From Notospermus geniculatus (taxonomy: Eukaryota > Nemertea > Pilidiophora > Heteronemertea > Lineidae): 64,000 nt of DNA. Location: the NCBI GenBank assembly GCA_002633025.1, contig NMRB01001321.1:129212-193211 (forward strand), read 5' to 3'. A program made the translations under genes and the position numbers. Positions 56,564 through 64,000 of this stretch are shown in pieces. Numbering within the stretch: the stretch's first letter is position 1; every line of letters starts with the position of its first letter. Under the pieces are notes generated by a model. It was not told the DNA's origin and made no database searches. It saw nothing but the letters and a program-made list of their open reading frames with translations.

Positions 56564-59500
56564 TATCACCGAAGTGTATAGTTGGTTTTTGCCTGGTGTG
56601 TGTACTAATGAACCTGTTCATCCCGGCATTTTGGCTTTTATTCCTTGACCCTTTTCGTCCTGATATTATTCGCATGTTGCTTAAATTAGCCAATGATGTG
56701 GGAGAAAACCCTGGACCTCAGCCATATCATTTGAATATATTGTTTGCCAACATTAACAGTATATCAGCCGACAACGGCAGGCGTTTTGACGATTTGTGTT
56801 TTTGTTTCAAAGAACATGATATCCACATTGCAGCAATCTGTGAAGCTGGGGCCAATGTCAACGTGTCTGAATACAATATTGACGGCTATCACAAACTTGA
56901 CTTTAACTGTATCAACAATACTGGGCGAGGTATGATGTTATATGTCTCTGAATCTTTCGTCTTTAAAAGAAGACGTGATCTGGAAGACGCTAATTTTGAA
57001 ACTATTTGGATTGAAACCATTTTTAGCCATAAACGTGTCCTAATCGGGTCATACTATCGGTCGCCCTCTCAGTCACCAGCCTCTCGAGATAGGTTTTTCA
57101 CATCAACTGACGATGCAATAGGAAGGGCCCTCGGTGATAATGCTCATGCCGTTATTCTGGGTGGCGACTTTAATTCGAGAAGTCCCATGTGGTGGTCCGA
57201 TGATAGAACGTCACACGAGGGCAACAAACTTTACGATATCTCAATCAAGCATAGCTTGTCGCAGCTCGTCCACGAACCGACACGTATAACCCCTGTATCT
57301 AAATCCTGTTTAGACTTGGTGTTCACCGATTCTCCTGGGTATATCCTTGACACCAGAGTTCTTGCACCAGTCCTCGGCTCAGATCATAGTCAAGTCTGCA
57401 TCTCATTAGATATTGGACACAATTTAGGCAATAATCATGAAGTTACGCGGCGTGTATGGCAATATGAAAATACTGATATCGATGCTCTTAATCATGCTGT
57501 CTCCAATCACAACTGGGATAGAATCCTTGACCTTGATGATATTGAAACTGCGGCATCCAGTTTCACCACCCAACTACTAGAAATATTTAGCACCTTCATC
57601 CCTCATTATGACAAAACAATCAAACCTAAGGATGGCCCGTGGTTTAACCAACAGATAAAAAAGGCCATAAATAAACGGAATAAACTCTACAGAAAGTATG
57701 TTAAATTTAACAATGTTGCTAATTATCGGTCGTTTAGGGAACAGGCTCATGTCGTTAATAACTTAGTCCATGTATCTAAACAAACATATCGTGAGGGTCT
57801 TTGTGAGTCAATCGAAAATATGTCCTATGGGAGTAAAAGTTACTGGTATGTTATTAAGAAGTTACTTGGTAACAGATATAGTCATTGTATTCCGTCATTG
57901 GAATGCAATGGCAGGGTTGCATCATTGGATAATGAAAAGGCTGCTATGTTACTGGAGAAATTCTTAACGAAATTCAGTCATTCGTATAATGAGAATGAAC
58001 TCCCTACTTGCCCCTTAAAAACAAGGAATATACTTAATAACATTAATATTAACAGGGAAATGGTTCGCAAACTGTTGTCCGAACTTGACACCTCAAAGAG
58101 CAATGGCAACGACGGTGTAACCAACAAAATGTTGAAAATGACATCCGATTCGGTTGCCACTCCGCTGTACCGACTGTTCTGCAAGATTATTACTAGTGGC
58201 AACTTCCCCAACTCTTGGAAACTTGGCACAGTAGTGCCAGTATTTAAAAATAAGGGCAGCCGTAACGATACTTCGAATTATAGGCCAATAACACTTTTGA
58301 ATTCCATTCCCAAAATATTTGAACGCATCTTATACGATAGTATAATAAGTCATATAATTGCCAGCAACCTATTTTATGGAAACCAATCAGGTTTTCTCCC
58401 GGGGCATAGCACCCAAAAACAACTTATACAAATTGTTCATATGATCAAATGTAACACAAATAATGGTCTGGAAACTAGGGGGGTATTTTTAGACATTGAA
58501 GGGGCCTTTGATGCAATTCCGCATTACCTGTTATTACACAAATTGAAATCCTATGGGATAGGGCCCAGCTTGATTAAGATCATTCATTCTTACCTAAGTA
58601 ATAGACAGTTAAGGGTTAAAGTCAATTATTCACATTCTCAGTGGTCTAGGCCTGGTGTCATAAATAGTGGGGTGCCACAAGGATCCATATTGGGTCCATT
58701 ATTGTTCCTATTGTATATTAATGACTTGCATGAGGTAGTACATCATTGTACTTTGTTTCTTTACGCTGATGACAGTTCTATATTTCTGCCGGTTCATCGT
58801 AATAGCGACATCACTTTAGCCCACAATCGAATCCAGGAAGATTTGAACAGCATGGTGAATTGGTCATCCAAATGGAAAATGCGTTTTAAAGCCTGTAAAA
58901 GTATGGAAGTGATATTCACCTCGCCAAGGCGTAGACCGCGTAATCATCCCGGACTTATACTTGACACTGAACAAATTCCAAGAGGAGCCTCTCATAAACA
59001 CCTAGGTTTTATATTAGACAATCGGTTGAATTTCAAAGCTAATATTGACATGGTCGTTTCTAAATGCAATAACATGTTACACCCCTTGAGGTCTTTGTCA
59101 TCGAAGATCACCTCTAGACACCTTGAACGTCTTGTTTTTTCATATATTCTCCCCCACTTGGAGTATGGTTCGATGCTATACACTGGAGCCTACCAGCGAG
59201 AGTTAGATAAACTTGATCGAGTGTATTACAGAGCTGCAATTTTAGTCAGTGGGTGCCTACACGGTTCAAATAAATGTAAGGTATTGAGCTGCCTCGGTTG
59301 GATGAGCCTGGCTGATCGGAGAAAAGAAAAGTTGGCATTATTAATGTATGATTACGATAGGAATACCATTCCTTTGTACTTACGTCAGTCTATTGACTCT
59401 TATCGTAACCCAAACCGTGATGCCAGACTCAGACGACCGCGGCAGTTCATACTTCCTATCTCACACGACATGCGTCGTACTACGATACCTGCAGCAATTA

Positions 59501-60391
59501 CGGTATGGGAGGCCATCCCTGATGACATTAAGGCTGTCTTGTCTCGAAATAGTTTCAAATATCGAATCCGCTCTTTTTTTCGTGGTAAGAAGAATGCACT
59601 CGCTTCCACTAAACTAAAACTTAGCCGGGCCGAGGAAACCTACTTAAATAGATCTCGCTGTGACCTTATATTCCAAAGTCACTTGTATTCACACAACTTT
59701 ACTACAGTGACTAGTCCTTCTTGTTCCTGCGGCTGTAGAAACCAAACTACTACTCATGTCCTACTCCATTGTCCTATCCTCGTTGATATACGTCGCCATT
59801 TGCTTCAGAATCTAAACCTGATTAATAACGTTACAAATGTTTTTCAAGGGTTAAACCAGACAAACAAAACTCATACATTACTATTTGGTACTGACCAATT
59901 ACCTCTACAAGCCAACATATCACTAGTGTCTCTCGCAGCAGAATATATCACTCACGCGTTCATGCTATTAAGAAATTAGTCCTGCTTCTCGAAATGCTAA
60001 CGAACCTTCTTCATGTTTTTATTTGGAATATACAACCTTTAATTTCCTTTTTTGGCCTTCATTTTGGCAATGCTGGTCATTGTCCTAGACTAAGTCTACC
60101 CTTTCTGGCCCGTTGGGTCTTCACCTCTATCGTTTGATTTTGGTCCTCCTAAGTAAGTATTTACTATATACTACATTCTCTTCTCATGTTAATCCACATT
60201 CTGTGCGGGGTCTTCTGGCTGTCCTTGTCCGGTTCTGTTATTGTATGTCTCTATATCTGTCCTTTTCTGTCAATTGTATGAATTGTTTGTTCTCTTCTCT
60301 TTACTATGTATAGCGGGGCCAGTAATGCTGATGCTTTGGCCCGCTAATCTGTCTGACATTATTGAGTAATAAACAAATTTCAAATCAAATC
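56564..60391 (+). mobile_element. LINE inserted in the DIRS element, 15 bp target duplication
   Basis: AATCTTCGTCATATT occurs at 56549-56563 and 60392-60406. The 3' UTR carries a GCGGGGCCA...TGGCCCGC stem-loop (60313-60343), AATAAA (60368) and an AAATCAAATC tail. The decayed copy at 23437-27042 has the same 3' architecture. The 5' UTR is only 44 bp, so the element may be slightly 5' truncated. Confidence 0.92.
56608..59979 (+). CDS. LINE protein: 2A-like N-terminus, APE endonuclease, reverse transcriptase, C-terminal Cys/His motif
   Basis: 1123 codons, uninterrupted. Residues 1-30 are hydrophobic (MNLFIPAFWLLFLDP...), directly followed by NDVGENPGP, a 2A-like motif (canonical D-V/I-E-x-N-P-G-P; here G replaces the first E). 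About 40-270 is an APE-type endonuclease (GGDFNSRSPMW, SCLDLVF, GSDHSQV). About 490-770 is the reverse transcriptase ([46 protein letters not shown], catalytic YADD). The C-terminus has CSCGC...H...C. The protein nicks target DNA and reverse-transcribes its RNA in place. It fits the CR1/L2/Jockey-type group; the clade is not certain. The frame is open, so the copy may be recent or still active. Confidence 0.92.
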   Translation: MNLFIPAFWLLFLDPFRPDIIRMLLKLANDVGENPGPQPYHLNILFANINSISADNGRRFDDLCFCFKEHDIHIAAICEAGANVNVSEYNIDGYHKLDFNCINNTGRGMMLYVSESFVFKRRRDLEDANFETIWIETIFSHKRVLIGSYYRSPSQSPASRDRFFTSTDDAIGRALGDNAHAVILGGDFNSRSPMWWSDDRTSHEGNKLYDISIKHSLSQLVHEPTRITPVSKSCLDLVFTDSPGYILDTRVLAPVLGSDHSQVCISLDIGHNLGNNHEVTRRVWQYENTDIDALNHAVSNHNWDRILDLDDIETAASSFTTQLLEIFSTFIPHYDKTIKPKDGPWFNQQIKKAINKRNKLYRKYVKFNNVANYRSFREQAHVVNNLVHVSKQTYREGLCESIENMSYGSKSYWYVIKKLLGNRYSHCIPSLECNGRVASLDNEKAAMLLEKFLTKFSHSYNENELPTCPLKTRNILNNININREMVRKLLSELDTSKSNGNDGVTNKMLKMTSDSVATPLYRLFCKIITSGNFPNSWKLGTVVPVFKNKGSRNDTSNYRPITLLNSIPKIFERILYDSIISHIIASNLFYGNQSGFLPGHSTQKQLIQIVHMIKCNTNNGLETRGVFLDIEGAFDAIPHYLLLHKLKSYGIGPSLIKIIHSYLSNRQLRVKVNYSHSQWSRPGVINSGVPQGSILGPLLFLLYINDLHEVVHHCTLFLYADDSSIFLPVHRNSDITLAHNRIQEDLNSMVNWSSKWKMRFKACKSMEVIFTSPRRRPRNHPGLILDTEQIPRGASHKHLGFILDNRLNFKANIDMVVSKCNNMLHPLRSLSSKITSRHLERLVFSYILPHLEYGSMLYTGAYQRELDKLDRVYYRAAILVSGCLHGSNKCKVLSCLGWMSLADRRKEKLALLMYDYDRNTIPLYLRQSIDSYRNPNRDARLRRPRQFILPISHDMRRTTIPAAITVWEAIPDDIKAVLSRNSFKYRIRSFFRGKKNALASTKLKLSRAEETYLNRSRCDLIFQSHLYSHNFTTVTSPSCSCGCRNQTTTHVLLHCPILVDIRRHLLQNLNLINNVTNVFQGLNQTNKTHTLLFGTDQLPLQANISLVSLAAEYITHAFMLLRN

Positions 60392-60406
60392 AATCTTCGT
60401 CATATT

Positions 60407-60558
60407 GAAGCTGAGGCCCACCGGGGCATGGCTTCTGCCGTGGTCCAGTCCTGGTTCATTCAACACGCAGCTCGCCAGGTGACAAAGTTAAAAACTGAGT
60501 TGGGCGCTTTTATGTCGGAGTCAGATTTTGAAGCAATATCTAAGAAAGTTAGTCTCTA
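60407..60558 (+). pseudogene. DIRS ORF1, continuation after the LINE
   Basis: Resumes the gag frame exactly after the target duplication (IEAEAHRGMASAVVQSWFIQ...) and stops at TAA 60556-60558 (...ISKKVSL). Confidence 0.65.
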
Positions 60559-60561
60559 ACT

Positions 60562-61041
60562 ATGGCGCAGGATGGTGCTCTGGATGCCCTGGACCTGCAG
60601 GCCATGGCAGCGTCCCATGCCACAGCTTCACGCAGGGCTATGTGGCTGGATTTGACTTCCTGGAATGATGCTATTAAAAGCGAGATCAAGAGATATCCCA
60701 TTTCAGGAGATGGCACGCTGTGTGGCCCCAAACTGAAGTCCACCCTGGAATCTCTCAGGCTTACAGCCAAGGAAGTGGTGGCAGCGGAGGGCATGCCTCG
60801 CCCTCAGAACCAGAGGAAACGTTCCTCTCAAACGCAGTCTGGTTTCAACAGGGGCCCCCCCCCACCGAAGAAGATGGCCTGGGATCGCTCACAGTCGCAA
60901 AACCAGACCCAGGGTAGATTTCAAAGCAGGCCCCGACCAGGTGGTACATTCCGAGGCCAACGCCAGTTCAACAAGACTGGCAAGAGCTCCTCGAGTTTCA
61001 AGCCATTCTCTCACGAAGGTAAGCCAAATTCGTCGGGGTAG
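60562..61041 (+). CDS. DIRS ORF1 C-terminal part (separate frame)
   Basis: ATG at 60562, 4 bp after the preceding stop and in another frame. 159 codons: an alanine-rich helical region (LDLQAMAASHATASRRAMWL) followed by a basic, Gln/Arg/Pro-rich tail (QRKRSSQTQSGFNRGPPPPK) likely to bind nucleic acid. In related elements these parts usually form one ORF1, so a frameshift is the simplest reading; translational recoding cannot be excluded. Confidence 0.6.
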   Translation: MAQDGALDALDLQAMAASHATASRRAMWLDLTSWNDAIKSEIKRYPISGDGTLCGPKLKSTLESLRLTAKEVVAAEGMPRPQNQRKRSSQTQSGFNRGPPPPKKMAWDRSQSQNQTQGRFQSRPRPGGTFRGQRQFNKTGKSSSSFKPFSHEGKPNSSG

Positions 61042-61056
61042 CAACCCGCGCTCTCT

Positions 61057-61308
61057 GTGCCATTCCCAGATCTCCCTGTGGGCGGTCGCATTCAACACTT
61101 TGCGGGAAACTGGGAACATCTAATATCAGACGAATGGGTCCTAGACATTGTCAATCACGGGTACAAAATAGAATTCAAGGAATTTCCCCCCTTCTCAGGG
61201 GTCAAAGAGACCCCGCTGAACAAGGGCCCTCATCAGGAGGCCTTGCTAGACGAAGTGGGCCAGCTCCTGGAAAAACGGGCAATCGAGACTGTGCCCGAGG
61301 CCCGCGAA
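61057..61308 (+). pseudogene. DIRS ORF2, start of the RT region only
   Basis: Reads VGGRIQHFAGNWEHLISDEW, then VLDIVNHGYKIEFKEFPPF, then LLEKRAIETVPEARET. This is the conserved lead-in to the reverse transcriptase of DIRS elements. Right after it the homology ends and a Polinton-derived segment begins. The catalytic RT motifs are missing. Confidence 0.75.
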
Positions 61309-61878
61309 ACCATTTATCAGTTTCTTTTGCTGTAAAATATTTCCACATTCTTGTTTTTAAAGTACGGTTAAATCTTTCAACCACTGCAGCCTTTTTATCC
61401 GAAAATGATGAAAACCATTCTACGTTATTTTTCTCTAAAAGGTCTTTTAAATGTTTATTGTAAAATTCCTTACCATCATCGAATTGAATTTTCTCAGGTT
61501 TTGACTCCCTAAAAATAGTTTTGAATAAATTTTTAACCTCTTCACCTCTTTTACTTTTTAAAGGTAGTGCCCAAGCGTATCTACTGAATAAATCGATCAC
61601 AGTTAAGATATATTTATAATTTTTATTATTTTTTTCATACGCTTGCATATCGACTAAATCCGCTTGCCATTGCTGATCTATGTAAGAGACCATAGTTTTT
61701 CTGAATAAGAATTTTTTGTGAATCGGTTTATGTAATTGAAAAGTCGGTAAATTATCTAAAAATTCTTTCACTTGTTTATATTTTATAAGTTTTTTATCCA
61801 AATTTTTGCAATATTTGTATAAGCAACGGGACTTTCAGGGTTGAAATATAGGTTTCTGAGGTACTGTTCTGTATCCAT
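61308..61878 (-). pseudogene. Polinton-type integrase (rve, DDE), truncated and frameshifted
   Basis: ATG at 61878 (MDTEQYLRNLYFNPESPVAY); a 1 bp frameshift near 61802 moves it into the frame that continues LHKPIHKKFLFRK, DQQWQADLVDMQAY, ILTVIDLFSRYAW, IQFDDGKEFYN and VVERFNRTLKTRMWKYFT. These contain the catalytic D, D and E of a retroviral-type integrase and match the integrase class of Polintons. The zinc-binding-like N-terminus is present; the C-terminal chromodomain is absent because the fragment ends at about 61308. Confidence 0.8.
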
Positions 61879-62073
61879 TTATTTATTTTTCAAGAAATTT
61901 ATAGTATAAGGGAACCGAGGGGATCTGGATGGAAGAGGTTTTATTAGTTTGCAAGTTTAGGTAGGTATAATTATTGGAAACAGCCCGGAAATAGGGATAT
62001 TTTAGTGTATTTTAGCCTGGGGGGTGCGGCTAATCTTCCTCTTCCGTCCAGATCCCCTCGGTTCCCTTATACT
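61308..62073 (-). mobile_element. Polinton/Maverick end fragment replacing the DIRS RT
   Basis: On the minus strand it starts AGTATAAGGGAACCGAGGGG at 62073, the same terminus as 22255, then carries the integrase N-terminus. An inverted copy of the first 36 bp lies at 61903-61938, so the terminal 171 bp form a hairpin-capable unit. RNase H sequence of the DIRS element resumes at about 62074. No clean target duplication was seen. Confidence 0.7.
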
Positions 62074-62084
62074 GGGGAGGCCAC

Positions 62085-62850
62085 ATGGGAGCGCTGGAGG
62101 TGCAGGGTGCTTGGGAAGATGCGGTAAAGAATCAGAACAAGCACATAAACTGGTTGGAGATGGAAGCTGTACGACGGTCATGCCGCCATTTCCTAGCCCA
62201 TCTCAGGGGGAAAGTCGTCCTTGTCCAATGCGACAACTCCACCGTAGTCTCGTATATAAACAAACAGGGGGGGACCCAGTCTCCAAGTCTATGCATGCTA
62301 TCATGGAAGCTACTGAAATGGGCTATAGAGCAGAACATAACCCTTCGGGCAGTTCATGTCAAAGGCAAGGAGAACGTCCAGGCAGACAGGCTGAGTCGTG
62401 TCTTCGCCGACCCCCTCGAGTGGAGACTAAACCCACGAATAGTCCGGGCGATCAGCCAACTATGGGGAACCCCGATGATAGACCTGTTCGCGTCACAGGA
62501 GAACCACCACTTTCAGGTCTATTGCTCCAGACATCTAGACCCGACGGCTTATCATGTGGATGCCCTATCAATGACATGGGAGGGAATTTATGGCTACGCA
62601 TTCCCTCCAATTTGCTTAATATCTCTTGTCCTGGACAAGATAGCACGCTCCAAGTGCACAGTTGTCCTAATAGCACCCAGGTGGCCCCGGAGGTCATGGT
62701 ACCCCAACCTGATCGGGATGTCGGTGGAGATTCCACGGATGATCCCGACTTCACCAGATCTTCTATCTCAGAACAGAGGACGTCTACAGCATCCAGCTCC
62801 AGAGCGACTCCAGCTGGTGGCATGGAAACTGAGCGGCAACAGCTCAGCAG
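62085..62850 (+). CDS. DIRS ORF2, RNase H region (partial)
   Basis: Frame beginning near MGALEVQGAWEDAVK (in the host frame W-G-G-H precedes it). Contains INWLEMEAVRRSC (catalytic E), VLVQCDNSTVVSYINKQGG (catalytic D) and GKENVQADRLSR (catalytic D), the RNase H signature of DIRS elements, then ASQENHHFQVYC and VVLIAPRWPRRSWYPNL. The frame overlaps the next ORF, as is usual in DIRS. Confidence 0.8.
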
Positions 62851-63806
62851 TGAAGGTTTTCAGGCAGACGTCATTGACACCTTGCAACACTCGGTCAGGG
62901 ATAGTTCTGCCAAAGCATATGAGCGATTATGGGCAGAATTTTCTCGGTGGTGTGGTTCAAGGGCGGTTGCTCCCCATACTGCCCCTGTGAGGGACGTACT
63001 AGCTTTCCTTCAGCTCCAGTTAAATAGGGGGCTGGCATTCCGATCTATTGGTGTGTACAGATCGGCAATTTCCAAGTTCCACCAAGGTGTAGATGGAACA
63101 GCGATTGGGCAGCACCCCAGAGTTTCTAGATTTATGAAGGGTGTGCTGAATAAGAAGCCACCGTGTAGAACCTTATTACCCACTTGGGACTTACGTACTG
63201 TTCTTTCTTTCCTCCAGGGTTTCCCCTTCGAACCCGCCGAGAAGGCAAGCCTGGAAGCTATCTCATTGAAGACGGCATTCCTTATAGCAATTACCACTGC
63301 CAGGAGAGTGTCAGAAATCGCAGCGCTGGGCAGGCACCCTCCCTACGTTCGGGAGGAGGGCGGTGGTATACAGATTAGAACTCGTCCTGGATTTCTGTCA
63401 AAGACAGCAACCCCAGAGCATTTGGGGCAAGACGTTTTGTTACCTGTTTTTGTTGAGAACTCGTTGTTATGCGTAAAAAGAATGTTCAAACTGTATGTTA
63501 AAGCCACCTCAAAAGTAATTAAGGCTTCAAACAATGATTCGAGTGAAGATGCACTTTTTGTTTGTTATGGCGGCCCAGGCAAGGGCAGGCCAGCGTCCAA
63601 AGGAACTATTGCCTCCTGGATTAGGAGAGTCATTAAGGCCGCGTATGTAGCCGCAGGTAAAGAGCTTTCTTCTAACATCAGAGCCCATTCTACTCGGGCT
63701 ATGTCAACCTCTTAGGCCCTATATAATCGGGCCACTGTGAAGAGCATTATGGAAGCTGCAGACTGGCGTAGCAGGTCCACTTTTGTTAACCACTATAGTC
63801 TTAATT
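62822..63806 (+). pseudogene. DIRS tyrosine recombinase, with premature stop
   Basis: ATG at 62822 (METERQQLSSEGFQADVIDT). An N-terminal SAM-like domain (SAKAYERLWAEFSRWC) precedes the catalytic core: Arg in TTARRVSEIAAL, HxxR in NIRAHSTRAMSTS, and a Tyr in FVNHYSL after a TAG stop at 63713-63715. Tyrosine recombinases insert circular DIRS cDNA without target duplication. The stop removes the nucleophile, so this copy is inactive unless the stop is read through. Confidence 0.85.
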
Positions 63807-63807
63807 N

Positions 63808-64000
63808 AGTGAAGGCTTTCAGGCAGACGTCATTGACACCTTGCAACACTCGGTCAGGGATAGTTCTGCCAAAGCATATGAGCGATTATGGGCAGAATTT
63901 TCTCGGTGGTGTGGTTCAAGGGCGGTTGCTCCCCATACTGCCTACGTTCGGGAGGAGGGCGGTGGTATACGGATTAGAACTCGTCCTGGATTTCTGTCAA
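63808..64000 (+). repeat. Repeat of recombinase sequence after a single N, with internal deletion
   Basis: 63808-63942 repeats 62849-62984 almost exactly, then jumps to sequence matching 63344-64000's equivalent (TACGTTCGGGAGGAGGGCGG at about 63943, as at 63344). This is either a second, deleted DIRS copy or an assembly artefact at the N. Confidence 0.8.

Overview
This window is eukaryotic, most likely from a marine invertebrate. The signs are metazoan gene families (a TRIM-type RING/B-box protein and two rhodopsin-class GPCRs), a very high density of DNA transposons, SINEs, LINEs, DIRS and Polinton sequence, and scattered palindromic words such as TAGGCCTA, TACATGTA and ACCGGTA that I associate with echinoderm, hemichordate and cephalochordate assemblies. 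The species cannot be fixed from this sequence.

Only three convincing host genes are visible, all intronless in their coding part and all on the minus strand: a TRIM protein (17841-19856) and two paralogous peptide-type GPCRs (27171-28304 and 35959-37038). The GPCRs belong to a tandem segmental duplication. Sequence upstream of GPCR-1 (31160-32760) recurs upstream of GPCR-2 (38280-38745), and the second copy preserves the empty sites of two transposons inserted in the first. A probable PAN/apple-domain exon lies at about 46464-46733.

Nearly everything else is mobile DNA. Region by region: 1-14 kb holds TA- and TTAA-flanked foldback elements, three arrays of a 16-17 bp GGTACC-type minisatellite and a roughly 145 bp satellite in three clusters. 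14-23 kb holds SINEs, MITEs, the TRIM gene and a Polinton terminus. 23-27 kb is a decayed LINE split by a piggyBac-like element. 27-39 kb is the GPCR duplication. 40-48 kb holds a TTAA element enclosing a truncated Tc1 copy, a perfect 97 bp palindrome and two more TTAA elements. 48.7-53.3 kb is a stack of nested foldback elements with readable target duplications. 55.3-64 kb is a DIRS retroelement, cut by a LINE whose long reading frame is intact and whose N-terminus carries a 2A-like motif, and in which a Polinton fragment occupies the place of the reverse-transcriptase domain.

The most unusual signal is a TTAA-flanked inverted-repeat family (11716-12352, 31319-31956, 46815-47459). Each copy carries two different, divergently oriented tRNA-like modules with pol III A and B boxes, kept in all three copies. 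Five isolated single N characters look like contig joins; two are followed by repeated flanking sequence, so some apparent duplications may be assembly artefacts.
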